Part shown: positions 1 through 11,439 of the stretch, piece by piece
Layout: each line of letters begins with the position of its first letter
Numbering within the stretch: position 1 is the stretch's first letter
Source of the DNA: Bostrychus sinensis
Taxonomy: Eukaryota > Chordata > Actinopteri > Gobiiformes > Eleotridae
Length of the DNA: 64,000 nt
Reading direction: 5' to 3'
NCBI GenBank assembly: GCA_020698575.1
Contig: CM036253.1
Coordinates: 32,045,719 to 32,109,718 of the forward strand
The notes under the pieces: generated by a model
The model's database searches: none
The model's input: the letters and a program-made list of their open reading frames with translations, nothing else
Told to the model about the DNA's origin: nothing
Program-made: the position numbers and the translations under genes

Positions 1-423
1 TGATAAAGGGTCCGTTTACACGGCAACACTGGCACGGAAAACGCAACAGTCATGCCATTTTCATTTGCGCCAACACGGATACGCTCGAGGTGTGAATAAA
101 CAGTAGAAGGTGTGAAGCTCTGTAGTACCCTGTGAGTCCAGCAGGATCAATAAGGATTTATACATGCATTAATAACTGAGTTCCAAATATGAATGTAAGA
201 AGCATAAAAGACAGTATTTTGCAATGGTTGGATGGACCAGGGCTGTTATCGTCATCATTTCTACTGAGGACCAGTTTTCCCAGTACACAGCAGTACGTAA
301 ACACCTCTTCTAATGTTTTTAAATGATTGCAAACGGAACCCCTGTTCTTGCGTAAACAAAAGGGCAATCCGCAACAGAATTATTGCATTTTTGACCAAAC
401 ATGTTGCCGTCTGAATGGGCCTT
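1..423. mobile_element. Non-autonomous Harbinger-like DNA element
   Basis: The left end reads AAAGGGTCCGTTTACACGGC and the right end is its near inverse (GCCGTCTGAATGGGCCTTT). This terminal inverted repeat is the same family as the element at 31187-31727, which has a TAA target duplication. No transposase frame is present. The target duplication here is ambiguous because TAAAGG is mirrored on both sides. Confidence 0.6.
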
Positions 424-645
424 TAGTTTAATTTAGAGTTTAGAGTTTTTATGTAAAGTGTAAAGCACAGTTTAGTCCTGGTTTAGGGACAGTTTGGTCC
501 TGGTTATGTGCTGATTTACTTCTGGTTTAGTTTAGGTTTAGTTCTGCTGTTGTTTAGTCCTGATTTAATTCTGGCTTAGACTTGGTTTAGTCTAAGTTTA
601 GTCCAGCTTTAGTACAGTTTTAGTCCTTGTTCAGTTCTGTTTCTT
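424..645 (-). repeat. CTAAACCAGG-type degenerate minisatellite, reverse orientation
   Basis: About 18 degenerate units built on TTTAGTCCTGGTTTAG. This is the reverse complement of the motif that forms the 1.2-kb array at 51824-53025. The unit is roughly 10-13 bp and strongly diverged. Confidence 0.7.
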
Positions 646-649
646 TAGT

Positions 650-1560
650 AATGCTAATTTTAGTCCAATAAGATGGTCCATGTAAAGCCAAATATGGTCT
701 GAAGTGGTTCTTGGTGTGAAAAGTTAGATAATCACTGACTTAAACCAACATGTACACTTTATTTTACATGACTTTAATGTTTAGCTCATACGGCAAGCTT
801 TAGCCAATCACATGCTTGCCCTGAAGATGGTCCCCATTGGCTGTTGGTCTACACTGCTTGTAACAAAGACTGCACTAATCTAGACTTTATTTACCCGCCC
901 CGGTCATGTGGGGCATTACCAAAAGCCCTCTTCTGCTGATTAGGTTTTTCCACTGCCCTTACACAACCCCTCTGTATCACATCAGTTAAATATGACTAAT
1001 AACCAAATCCGCGCCCGAATCCTCCAATGAATGTCGACACTGTGATGATTTTCAGCTCTGATCCAGGAGGCATTACCGTGAATCCCTCTGCTGCAGATTA
1101 ACTGTGATTGTGGCATACAGGGCTAAACTGCTAATGCCTCCTGAAGCCAGCCGGGAGCTCCACAAACCTGAGGAAACTGATCACATCTCTGCTTCTGTGG
1201 GTGTTCTGAGCCAGGATTATTGTTCTGTGTGGCTGTTGGAGGAGAACGGAGCTGCTACCGCCATTGTCTCTAATCACATCAGCTCAGTAATCTGATTGAC
1301 ATTTGTGCTTTCATATGACGCTGGAATGTTTTTACGTGTTTTACTGTTAAGATATAGATCTTTAAAATGACTACAAATATAGAAATAAAAGTTATCGTAT
1401 CACTTTAGAGGAGTCAAACAAATACTGAGTGACTTCAACTACTACTACTACAAAAGTCAGCACATATAGTCAACAATAGAAAATACTGAGACTAGCCTCA
1501 TTCTTCAAGTGAGCAAACAAATAAAACATTGACTACCATTGCCTGCCCTGGTGTGTTATA
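650..1560. other. Intron sequence, no recognised gene
   Basis: No coding signal seen. Part of it (about 1060-1300) is of higher complexity and carries an 11-bp perfect inverted repeat, AGGAGGCATTA at 1065-1075 and TAATGCCTCCT at 1132-1142. The 63-codon frame at 1104-1295 is probably chance. Confidence 0.5.
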
Positions 1561-1566
1561 TGTGGG

Positions 1567-1568
1567 AG

Positions 1569-1600
<32 letters not shown>
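1567..1600. repeat. (GT)n microsatellite
   Basis: About 17 GT units with one GC interruption near the left end. Confidence 0.95.
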
Positions 1601-3320
1601 CATGTGAGTGATCATGTATAAACACTAGAAAGGCCAGAATCATCATTTTGACTGGCAGTGCAGTGCAAAAATACAGCAACACAGTGACGTGTGGTGAGGG
1701 TCATGGCTGGTGAAGCACTGACATCAGAGCAGGGGTCTCCAACTAAAATTGCTCTGGGTTCATCAGAATTAACCTTTAACCTCTGCTGGGGTCCAAACAA
1801 ATGTATAAAAATTAAAAAATAAGATATATTACACTGTTTTTATGTATTTATTCTGGAGGAAAGTGTACAAAAGTACAATGTGTATGATTTCTGTAGCTAT
1901 CATTTCCACTTTGACAGCAGCTGATGTTTGAACTTGGGTCAGACTCTGATCATACTGGAGATGGATTTATAGACAATTTTCCTCTCTCCTCCAGGCAGCA
2001 GCATTTGGATAACACTATTTTATTCATACTGAATGTGAACGATTTAAGGGAGTGCAGCTTCATAATACAGGCTAAATAGAAGCAAATTAGCAGCTAATTA
2101 ATTTGCACGTATCTCGGTCCATTTACGCCTCATTCACGCCTTGTTGAAAAGAGCGGGTTATTTTCTGACCTGATGTTTGAAGCAGATCTTTAAGCTCTGG
2201 CTTTGGTCTTCCTTTATTAATTAGATCCCTTTTCGATTGGTAGTCTACTTTTGAGAAAGTTTTAAGATCCATGTATCTTCCAAGTTTGTTCATTTTTGCC
2301 TATGAAATCATGAACATTATTGGATTCAAAAAGAAAATCAATAATAAAAGCACATACCAGAGAACTAAATTGGAAAAGATTTGTATTTAATCATTATTTG
2401 TTTATTTTGTACTCTTCATGAGGCAGATCAGGCTTTGCCGCATGTCCCTGCAAAACTATGAGTATCTGATATTTATGGTTAGGGCTGACCTTGACTTACT
2501 CTGTTTAAACCAATCATCAACTCTCATTGTGTTGGGATTTCTTGGCATTAACCCTCAGGCCCTCCTTTAAAAAAAATCACGTTCTTTCTCTTAAAGCCCT
2601 TTTAGGTCACTGGGTCACATTTAAAAACATGAAACTGAAGAAAAAAACTTTTTTTGGCTTTTAATCTTTAATCCTTGTCCTCATCATAAAGGGCAAAAGT
2701 AAGTTCATTTTCATATTTTTAACCATCCAAATGCTCGCTTTTTTATATAATTCCCACATATTTGTAAATAAAACATGAATTATTCTCTATTTAAAGATGC
2801 AAAGTTTTTTTTTTTTTTTTTTTTTTTTGTGTGTGCAGAAAGTACCTGCCCCGGATAGGTTACTAATTTACTAATATATAATATTACATATACATTACAT
2901 ATTACAATACATTTTTACTTTTTCTGCCATTACAAAATGGGCAGAAAATCACACACCAATAGGTCTGAAACTCAGGTTGTTCCTCTTAAAACCCTAAAAG
3001 GTCTGGTCTACACTCACTGTTATCTAATGGGAATTATAAGGGAATTATTTCCCACAACGCAATGAGAAAATGGTGGATCTGGTGGTGATTTTTTAGCCTC
3101 TGATTGACAGGGTTACAGAGGAATTAACATGATTTAACATTTCTGTATTTCACTAGCAGCAAAGTGAAAATAAGTGACTTTAATTAAGTCAATGGGACCA
3201 AAAAGGGCTTTAAGAGGAAGATGTGAGTTTTTTTTATCTAGGCAGAAGAAAATATTTTTTTCAGTTGTGATCCTGAAATTCTAAAATTAGAATGATTTGT
3301 CAATCATCACCCTAGCAACC
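1601..3320. other. AT-rich intron, no recognised gene
   Basis: No open frame with protein character. It contains a T run at 2805-2828. The stretch 1730-1795 (GGGGTCTCCAACTAAAATTG) may be the tip of a decayed hAT-like element, but no second end is visible. Confidence 0.5.
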
Positions 3321-3329
3321 ACCACCACC

Positions 3330-3485
3330 ACTGGCTGCCCTTCCTGTTGCAACCAGCAGACAATGTAGGTGAAATGTGCCCTCTGTGCACAGGGACGAAT
3401 CGCAGTATGCACTTGTGAGATTTGAAACGGCTACTCTCCGATTGCTGGGCGAATCCTTAACACTTTGTGCCACTGTTGCTCAAAT
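3330..3485 (-). mobile_element. tRNA-derived SINE fragment
   Basis: On the minus strand this reads as a tRNA-like head with a box-B-like TTTCAAATCTC, followed by CACCTACATTGTCTGCTGG and GGAAGGGCAGCCAG. These are the blocks found in the SINE copies at 36795 and 24590. It ends 320 bp downstream of the ca10 exon. Confidence 0.6.
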
Positions 3486-3805
3486 GAGAGCAAAAAAATA
3501 CATTTGAAAAATCCTAAAAGGGTGTCAGGGCGGCCTGAGGGTTAAGGTCCGATGTTACTAAGATATTGGCAAACATCCCCATTTCACCTCAGCTCTCCTT
3601 TAGATGTCAGTGATGTTACACGATGACATCACTTTGTAACAACTCCAGAATGTCAAAGAAGTGTTCCATTGATAGCTTCCTCCATGTTTTGACTTTTAAC
3701 TTGGAAACTCTGACAATCTTTAATGAACAAGTTAGCAACCACTTCAGCAATAAATGCACAATGGGGCAAATACGATCCCATAGGTCAAACAGCAGTGCTT
3801 CTTAC

Positions 3806-3948
3806 CTTTCGCCCCCCTGTGTTGAGCTTCAGAGGGGTCAGGTAGGGGTCAAAGATCATGTGACTAGTCTCGATGTCGATTGGAGACTGCCTCTTTCCGA
3901 TGGCGCACAGGTTCCACGCTGAGTTCACCAGACCCCAGAAGGATGGCA
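3806..3948 (-). CDS. ca10: Internal exon of carbonic anhydrase-related protein 10
   Basis: Encodes 47 residues running from PSFWGLVNSAWNLC through GKRQSPIDIETSHMIFDP to LTPLKLNTGGRK. Against human CA10 as I remember it, about 40 of 47 positions agree; CA11 fits clearly worse. CA10 is a secreted or surface alpha-carbonic-anhydrase-like protein that lacks the zinc histidines, is catalytically inactive and binds neurexins. GKRQSPIDI is the family's conserved N-terminal motif; the residues equivalent to the zinc ligands lie in later exons. The exon is flanked by a minus-strand AG acceptor after a long pyrimidine tract and by a GTAAG donor. It enters in phase 1 (the V codon is split) and leaves in phase 0 after K. 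The open frame continues into intron on both sides, so its ATG and stop are not those of the gene. Whether this is ca10a or ca10b cannot be told from one exon. Confidence 0.93.
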
Positions 3949-4005
3949 CTGCAAAAGAACCCCCCACCAAAAAGGAAAAAAAGAAAAAAAGAAATGATTT
4001 AAAAC
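3949..4005 (-). promoter_or_regulatory. Splice acceptor and polypyrimidine tract of the ca10 exon
   Basis: Read on the minus strand, about 35 bases that are almost all T and C run into TTCTTTTGCAG directly before the exon. A TTAAATCAT stretch upstream is a possible branch point. The matching donor, GTAAG, is at 3801-3805. Both sites agree with the reading frame. Confidence 0.85.
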
Positions 4006-4425
4006 TTTCAAACTGAAAAAGCCTTATTCTAATGATACTCTGAGAAAGGGGAGTTTGGGGACTTTCTCATTTACATACGGTTCCATTAAATTCTGTGTTC
4101 ATTAAATTCTCCAAGGTTATTATCTGGGAGTGGGAAGTTGGAAGTGACTTTTTCAACAGTGTGGCGGAACAGAAGCATTCATCAAGGACAAAGGTTTCCG
4201 AATTACAGGTGGGATCATCGTCTCTATTAGCATAATGGAGGAGTTTAATAAGAAGGAAAGTGTCAAGGAATATAACTCAGATGTCCTGGTTTAATACGGG
4301 GACTGTTCAGGTTTAGTCATTAAAAATTAAAGGAGGGATTTGATTGGTTAACAGTGAGTAGACGTTTGACAGAATGAAGCAGGTTTATTAGGCTGCAATA
4401 AAAAGTACTTAGTAAATTGCTACTG
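3970..4425. other. Intron next to the ca10 exon, nothing else recognised
   Basis: Apart from the pyrimidine tract of the ca10 acceptor, I see no feature. Confidence 0.5.
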
Positions 4426-4429
4426 CACT

Positions 4430-4600
4430 TAAAGGTCCCATATTATGCTTTTTTCAGAATTTTTTTTTATATTTTTGAACACCTATGCAGTAGTATTTCA
4501 TGTTTTCTTTTGGGAAGCTCTTTAACTTTGCAGAGAATGCTTGGATTAGGTGTTTGTCGCCTTCTACTGGCAACTGTGGGGACTGGACAGAGCATGAAAT
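4430..4600 (+). mobile_element. Fragment of a TTAAAGG...TATTATGC-ended repeat
   Basis: Starts with TTAAAGGTCCCATATTATGC, the inverse of the end seen at 45150-45172 (GCATAATATAGCCCCTTTAA). It therefore belongs to the family with three longer copies at 42.8, 44.7 and 47.2 kb. The far end is not identifiable here. Confidence 0.5.
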
Positions 4601-4609
4601 AGCTAATTA

Positions 4610-5865
4610 GCACAACTATTAGCAAATTTATTAGCAAAAGTCAATTTAGTAGAATAGGGGAACTTAAGTGCAACAAGAACTGTATTTGCCACGATGTTAT
4701 GGGGTCAGTATTGCACCTGGATCTGGAAGACTTAGGTTCAAATCCCATCACATTGCAAATCCAGTCATTTTAAAGCTATTGCCTGCTAACTGTAGCTCCA
4801 TGCTCTCACTATGCTACAATACAGGGGAGGAGTTAAAAGATTCATTTTGTAAACAAATCCTGTTTGTTCTATCTTGTATACAGCATAAACCAAGCTTAAT
4901 GCAACACATGCCAAGATATCATCATATGACATATGAAATTCCAGACACCATTTTTACTCCAACAAGACATTCAGATTTCATTTGGGCCGACATCACCGCA
5001 GCAGCACAGACACAGCAGTATTATGAATGTCTCTATAATAAATCACAAATGAAGTTAATGTGTTGAATGAAGTTAGGTTGAGGTTAGGCAAGGGCACGCT
5101 ACAATTACATCAACTACACTCCTCAGCCACTCCTACAACTACACCTCCCGTTTCCCAAGCAATCCTATTTAAACCTGCCAGATTCATACAAGAAACTTAC
5201 AAACTTCATACCTCCCATCAAGTTTACTTTGTCCTTTTCAGTCTCTTCTCCTCAACAGCTAGACTACACTGTAAACCCAAATAGTATTTATGACAAGCAA
5301 AATTCTAGTGTTCTTACTTAGGGTTCACCAAAATGTTGGATCTACTAGAAAGAGATTATTGTTAATAAAAGTTCTTCATATATAGTTACCATAACTAAAG
5401 TAACTTCAGTAATGAGTTCAAATTTGTACTGGGCATGCACAATAAAGCATGGCCCTCCTCTACACTGAGCAACAGCACAGGCCTGAGGACTCTGAACTTC
5501 GCATGATTTAAGGTAATTAACGCATATTATCTTTGTTTTTCTTATGTATTAGTCATAGTTATTGCATGGGGGGTGGGGGGACGGTGCGGTGCTGGGGCCG
5601 CGGGGCAGAGACCACAGGTTTCTGCCCTGCTGCTCTTTCACTTTCTCTCAGGGCACCAGGACGCGTCGGGCAGTTCAACGGCTCTCGTTGTGCACTAAAA
5701 TAGTAATGCACGGCCCCTCGTAGTTTATTTCTGACTTAAAGAAGCACCTCTCACTGTCACGTGCCGCCAAGACGCTCGTGGCTCGCAGTCCAAAAGCCCA
5801 GGGGCAGCTCAACAGCGATAAGAGCACGGCTGTCCACACAGAGGTCTGTATTTACTGATGTTTAG
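4610..5865. other. Intron, no recognised gene
   Basis: The 132-codon frame at 4668-5066 has no family resemblance I can name and unremarkable composition; it is probably chance. ACACTGTAAACCCAAA at 5267 resembles the tip of a foldback MITE. The stretch 5570-5660 is locally GC-rich. Confidence 0.4.
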
Positions 5866-5877
5866 TGTAGACTATAG

Positions 5878-5990
5878 GTTTAAACCACGTCTAAACCACG
5901 TCTAAACCAGGTCTAAACCAGGTCTAAACCTGTTACATCAGAACTAAACTTGGTCTAAACCAGGACTAAACCATGGCTAAACCGGGTCTG
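5878..5990 (+). repeat. CTAAACCAGG-type minisatellite
   Basis: About nine units of GTCTAAACCAGG and close variants (CACGTCTAAAC, CAGGACTAAACC). Same motif as the arrays at 10540, 50025, 51824 and 62505. Confidence 0.8.
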
Positions 5991-5994
5991 TTTT

Positions 5995-7390
5995 TAAAGT
6001 AACAGTGAATACAGTACAAAGACTAGTCTTATTTATTGATAACTTGTATGAGTGAGTAAGTCACATGCTCAACACTGAACATCCAGGTTTAACAATAACA
6101 TTAGGTTGGGTGGTAGCACAGTCCACTTCAGCACCAGCTCAGCTGTGCTTAGCTCACTTTGGTTCACGCACACACAACAAGAGCAGAGGAGGTCACTGTG
6201 AGGAAGAGGGAGAAGGGAAAAGTGTAGCCTCATGGATTCACGCAGCATAGGCACATTAACTGCTTTGGAAAAAGAAAAAATTCTGGGTGATTAGTTTATA
6301 AAGTTATATGTATAATACAATGATTTATCATTTCATTTTTTTAAAAGATAACTAAATAAACTTGCTCAAATATCTGCCTGCACTTGGAATTTACTGTTAT
6401 ATTTTTTTCTGATTCAAATAATGTAGTACCTTTGATTTTCATAACTGCTTATTGTTTTTATGACTGCTTATTTTTAACTACTATGTTTTCTTTTTATTTA
6501 CAAATTTCCAGTTGCCATGGCAATCATGTTTTAATGTTATCCTGGCTGACGCTGACATCCAAAAGATCATCATTTCTGAAAAACCTCCTCATGTTGACGC
6601 ACTGAAAGCTGTGGAACCACATCATTCACTCAGAAGCTCCTGTTTGTGAGAAGCTGGACAAGAGGCCAACCTTTCCACCAGAAATCAGGTTTGTTTTATC
6701 GTCCTCTTTACAAATAAAAAGGCAGTTAGTATTTGGATCATTTTAATGTAAATAATCACCTCGTGTGCATAGATCTTGGCAGAATTTACTCAAATAATCT
6801 GGACAAACTCTGGGGTCTGAGTTTTACGCAGAACTGGACTCACACTCTGCACGTTTTCCATGTTTTTCAGTAGAAAAGACGAAATCAGAAGACTTTTTTT
6901 GTCAGGTTTATTCAAAGGTAATTAGGTTAAGTATTAAAATTTCGGAGTCATGAATTGATTGTTATCCTCATTCATTTTTGTTTTTGTTTTTTGTACAGAC
7001 GCCTGATGTAACATGCATGTGCACTACAGTTGTGGGTGGTCTTCTGGTCCTCCAGGGAGATGATACTGAAGACTTTAAGGATGTGTTTTGTAAGTCTGCC
7101 TTTTGCTTTTTACAGTTCCCAATAAAAACTTAACATATCATAACGTAGCAGTTGTTAAAAGTATACACTTTTTATTAAAATTCATAGCTCATCAATCAAT
7201 CATGTGACTGCATTAAAACAGACTTAGCATCTGCCTGTCTCTTCTTCTCAGGGTAACACTTATCAGTAACATTTCTGGCCTTTTGTTGCCCCTTTCCTGA
7301 CTTGAAATGTAATGCTATGATTTTTTTTTTTTTTCTCCTATGGCTGTTACAGCAAATCATCTGTTTTAATTAATGAATGTATCTTCTTCA
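5995..7390. other. Intron, no recognised gene
   Basis: AT-rich. No frame longer than 73 codons and no recognisable repeat except short T runs. Confidence 0.5.
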
Positions 7391-7399
7391 ACTTAAAAG

Positions 7400-7920
7400 T
7401 ACAATGGTGGCCAAAGGTTTTGAGAATAGCAAAACATTTTTTTCTTTTTACAAAAGTTTGGTGCTTTATTGTTTTTACATAGCTTTGTCTTATGTGATTA
7501 TGGTATACAAGCCTTGCATGTGTGTCGAAGGCCTTTATTAACAATTACAAGTTCATGAAAACACTAAATATTTCCAGTGTTGCTTGTAAAAGATGTTTTG
7601 GTACCATTTTTTATTCCTGACTGGGTCAGGACCGTCTCCTAAGGTTGATTCAGCTGCAGGATGGGGCACCAGTGCAGAGCTTGCTCAGCAGAGGCAGCAG
7701 GCAGCTGTGAGTGCATCTGTATGTACTGTAAGGAGAAGACTTTTGGGGGATGGCATGGCATCAAGAAGGGCAGCAATGTTAGCAATCAAACCTGTGTCCT
7801 GCCAACAGTAAAGCATTCTGTGACCATTCATGTGCAGGCTTCTTCTGAGCCAGTGGAGTGGGATCACTTATTTTGCCTAAGAACACAGCCATGGATTAAG
7901 AATGGTACCAAAATATCCTC
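7400..7920 (+). pseudogene. Tc1/mariner transposase remnant, internally rearranged
   Basis: In the frame from about 7620 to 7790 the translation carries the Tc1 second helix-turn-helix region: PSPKVDSAAGWGTSAEL followed by QQAAVSASVCTVRRRLL and GMASRRAA. Farther on (7800-7900) a different frame gives NQTCVLPTVKHSVTIHV, the VKHPETIHVWG-type segment of the catalytic domain with the central part missing. The left 210 bp begin with GTGGCCAAAGGTTTTGAGA, the terminal repeat of this Tc1 family. They read in the opposite orientation up to the GGTACCATTTTTTATTC junction near 7612. The copy is thus broken by deletion, frameshift and inversion, and is inactive. Confidence 0.75.
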
Positions 7921-7924
7921 CAAA

Positions 7925-8785
7925 AGCAACGATGCATATATTGAGTGTTTTCATAAACTTAAACATGTAATATGCCTATATGCCATGTGCCTATGACACA
8001 AATTGAAATTTTAAGTAATATTTTATAGAGGTGATTCATTCATGCTATTTCTTTCTCTGTTTAGGCTTCAGATTTAGATGCAGACTACAACAGTGGAGCG
8101 AATGTCGGCCTGCTCTCCATTCCACGCCTGCCACAGCTCCACACGCCCTCATTCCTGAAATCGTGGATGGTGTCCCAAACCTGCTCCATGCTGTATGTCT
8201 CCTCTTTGCTTTACTCTATGTTTTAAATCATGACTACCCAAACACAATGAGGAACACATTAGATTTCTTTTAAAAGGTATTTTTGACTTTGGAAGCTAAG
8301 AATCTTAAACCAAAACTACAAAACCTCAAAAATCAACTTTTAAGCTAAACTACTCATTTTGTTTATGTGCTAAATGTTTTGTTCCCTGCCAAATGTGTTT
8401 GTTTCCAAATATGGCAATTTCACTGATTTCAACATTGCAGTTAGAGACATGTTGTTACAAATAGAAGGGTTATAGTGTTAATGGAACCTTTCTGAAGCCA
8501 ATTGCTATATTTTAGGCACAAATGCACTATATTCACGTCTTGTTACAAAAGGATCCATTGTGTCTTTTATATTATAACTGCACATTTTAAGCCAAATGCT
8601 GTACCCGAGACATATTTGATAACTGCAGTAATACCTGATGTGGTTTTATGTCAGAAGTGGCAATTTACAGAGTTAATTCTGATGGTACCATGAAAACTAT
8701 AACATATAGTGTTTTTAAATTTTTTTATTCAAAATAAGTAGAAGTTCTATACTTGTGTCTTCTCTATTTCATTTGTACTTAAAAT
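7925..8785. other. Intron, no recognised gene
   Basis: AT-rich. The 80-codon frame at 8031-8273 has no recognisable similarity. Confidence 0.4.
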
Positions 8786-8787
8786 GT

Positions 8788-9182
8788 TCACTTTACTTAT
8801 GAAAAGTTTGGAAACCGATTGCCTATATTATTCTAAGTTGCCATAGCTTAAATTGGAAAATTAATAATGCATTAAGACTACTAGTATTAAGTATGTTTGT
8901 AGTAATAAATACATCACAGTTAATTAAATTGGAATAATATAGTAGTCTTATTACATAAGTTTAAGTAACATTACTAATCACTAAAGAGTATACTTACTGA
9001 AAATGAAATATTAAACTTGCTTGATATTTCTTAGTTAATTTACTAATGGAAAGTTAGCTTTACTTAATTACATAAGATTACTAACTACTATGTAACGTTT
9101 CTATTAAGATAACTGGAAAAAAATAAGGCAATCGGTTTCCAAACTTTTTTTAAGTAAACTCAACTAATCAGGGTTTACAGTG
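8788..9182. mobile_element. Foldback MITE-like inverted repeat
   Basis: GTTTGGAAACCGATTGCC at 8806-8823 is matched by GGCAATCGGTTTCCAAAC at 9127-9144. The match continues outward as TTTACTTA against TAAGTAAA. The right end finishes in GGGTTTACAGTGT, the ACACTGTAAA end type shared with the foldback elements at 22972 and 63303. The interior is AT-rich with no coding sequence. Confidence 0.65.
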
Positions 9183-9282
9183 TAGAGGGAGGGTCCCTAG
9201 TCTGCCAGGTGAACTGCAGAGACAGAACCCCCACACTGAGTCTCAACTAACCCAGCTATCATCTCCTGTGGGCTTTTTCCTT

Positions 9283-9995
9283 TGCATCCATCATCCTGTA
9301 TCCCTCATCCCTCACCCCACATCAGTCATCCTTCTCCTTGCATCCTTCACCCTGCATCTATCATCCTTCTCCCTGCATCCCTTACCCTGCATCCCTCATA
9401 TCGCATCTGTCATCCTGCATTCCTCACCCTGCATCCCTCATCCGTCATTTTGCATCCCTCATCCCTCACCCTGCATCTGTAATACTGCAGTCCTCATCTT
9501 TCATTCTGTATCCGTCATTCTGCATCCCTCATTCCTCACCCTGCACTCCTCATCCCTCACCATGAATCCCACTCCTTGCATCCCTCGACACTGCATCCGT
9601 CATCCCGCATCCATCAATCTGCATCCCTCATCCTTCATCCCTCTCCTTGCATCCCTCACACTGCATCTGTAATTCTGCATTTCTCATTCCTCATCCTTCA
9701 TCCTTCACCCTGCATCCCTCATCCCTCACCCTGCATCCATCATTCTGCATCCCTCGTGCCTCACCATGAATCACATTCTTTGCATCTCATACCCAGCATC
9801 CATCATCCTGCATCCATCATTCTGCATCCCTCATCCTTCACCCTAAATTCATGTCCTTGCATCCCTCACCCTGCATCCCTCATCCTTCTCCCTGCATCCT
9901 TCACCTTGCCTCCTTTCTTCATCATCCCGCATCCCTCGTACTGCCTCCCTCACCGTGCGTCCTGCATCCTGCATCCCTCATCATCATCCCTTCAG
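9283..9995 (+). repeat. CATCCCTCACCCTG minisatellite
   Basis: About 700 bp of degenerate 6-14 bp units built from CATCCCTCA, CCCTGCATC and CATTCTGCATC. All three plus-strand frames stay open over long stretches (for example 9268-9672 and 9576-10016) and give His-Pro-Ser-rich peptides. This is a consequence of the repeat and not of a gene. Confidence 0.95.
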
Positions 9996-9999
9996 CTTA

Positions 10000-10535
10000 T
10001 CCAGTCCATCCACTAATACATATTTTAAATCTCCCCTCTTGTGGTGAGGCCCTTGCAAGTGTAACAAAAATTACAGAGAGAGGCATATCCATCTAAATAA
10101 ACCATATCTGGCGTGTGATGTGTGATCTGCGTTTGGATAACCCCCGGCTCTGTTCTCTGCTGGCATCGGTTAATGCCTTCCCACAAGTTGGCACAGCATG
10201 GCACGCTGGGTAAAATAGCTGCAATTATGGCCGAACCCAGGTGCACACAGTTATTACCGCTCAAGCAGCACGGCCAGCAGACGTCCACTAGTGCTAGTAT
10301 AAAAAACACATGCTGGGAATATGGCCAGAGCACAGGACTATGACAGAGGAGTAGCAGCGATGTGGTTTTAAATGAGTGCTAACTGGCCTGTGTGTGTGTG
10401 TTAAGTGCAACGTCAAGTAGCAGCATGGACTGAAGTCTGTTACTATGCAAATTCTGTATAAAGTATAATATATCAGTGATTCTCAAAATGTGGCTTTCCA
10501 AGTACCAACTAAAATGAGCATTGCGATAAGGACAA
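10000..10535. other. Non-repetitive intron segment
   Basis: Overlapping frames at 10025-10333 (-) and 10122-10343 (+) have no recognisable domains. The segment 10090-10340 is more complex and richer in CpG than its surroundings, so conservation here is possible but unproven. Confidence 0.4.
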
Positions 10536-10536
10536 C

Positions 10537-10712
10537 TCCAAGACTAAAACCCTGACTAAACCAGGACTAAACAAGGACTAAAACCAGGGATAAATCAGGG
10601 ATAAACCAAGAATGAAACTGAGCAAAACTAGGATGAAAGCAGTGCATAACAAGGTCTAAACCAGGACTAATATAGAATTAAACCAACACATAACCAGGAG
10701 AAAGCAGCGGTA
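10537..10712 (+). repeat. CTAAACCAGG-type minisatellite, diverged
   Basis: Variants such as GACTAAACCAGG, GGATAAACCAAG and GTCTAAACCAGG recur about every 12 bp. It directly abuts the ATAG tract. Confidence 0.75.
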
Positions 10713-10713
10713 A

Positions 10714-10720
10714 AAGATAG

Positions 10721-10777
<57 letters not shown>
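10714..10777. repeat. (ATAG)n microsatellite
   Basis: About 15 tetranucleotide units. It lies immediately at the tail of a minus-strand LINE-like 3' end. Confidence 0.95.
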
Positions 10778-10990
10778 CTTTATTCATCCCCATCAGGAGA
10801 AATTCAGGTGTCTGGTAACATACACAAACACACATAATAAAACCATACTCAGTGAGGCAATAATAAAAACATAATAAATAAATAAATCAAAAAAAACAAA
10901 TTAAAAAAAAAAACAAAAGCAGCACAAAAATTCACCAAACACATGCATGTCTTTGGACAGTGAGAGAAGGCCAGAGTACAGCAAAAGATA
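10776..10990 (-). mobile_element. LINE 3' end with (TATC)n tail
   Basis: TACTTTATTCATCCCCATCA followed by GGAGAAATTCAGGTGTC is the familiar 3'-terminal block of fish LINEs (sense on the minus strand), here ending in the ATAG/TATC tract. No coding part is retained. Confidence 0.55.
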
Positions 10991-11159
10991 AATTAACATA
11001 AATTATGTTACATACATTTTTTATTTTGCTGGTGCATTTTTTTTTTTTTTATGATCAAAGAAAGCAGAGAAGTGTCAAGTGAGAGTAAAGAAAACTACGC
11101 ATGAGCACAAAACTGTTTAATAATATTTAGTAATTTTTTTCCCCCAATAATATTGGCAC

Positions 11160-11435
11160 AAATATTCAATTCAATTCTGTTTTATTTCTATAGTCCAGTA
11201 TCAAAACAACCTGGCCTCAAAGGGCTTCACAAACAGTTGATCAAACATAAACACACAATCAGACTTAACACACAATCAACACAAACAATAACTACACTAA
11301 ACTAAACAGACCCAGGACACTCCTGTCCTTAGACCCTCCTTCTCAGTAAGGAAAAACAAACAGGGAAAAAAAAGAAAAAACCTTATGGAGCCCATATTGA
11401 AGCCTGTCCGTCCTCTCCCAGGATGGACAGGCTAA
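11160..11435 (-). mobile_element. L2-like LINE 3' untranslated end
   Basis: AATTCAATTCTGTTTTATTT, then CAAAGGGCTTCACAAACAG and GTTGATCAAACATAAAC. The same series of blocks recurs at 37543-37690, so these are two copies of one element. On the minus strand it is the 3' end of a LINE (or of a SINE sharing its tail). The last 60 bp (CCTGTCCGTCCTCTCCCAGG) may be an extension present only here. Confidence 0.6.
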
Positions 11436-11439
11436 ATAT

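Noticed and set aside
4668..5066. 132-codon open frame as a gene
   Set aside because: No recognisable domain, low codon structure, and surrounded by anonymous intron; the ATG context and frame length are within chance for this AT content.
9268..10096. His-Pro-Ser-rich frames of up to 146 codons
   Set aside because: By-products of the CATCCCTCA minisatellite; three overlapping frames show the same composition.
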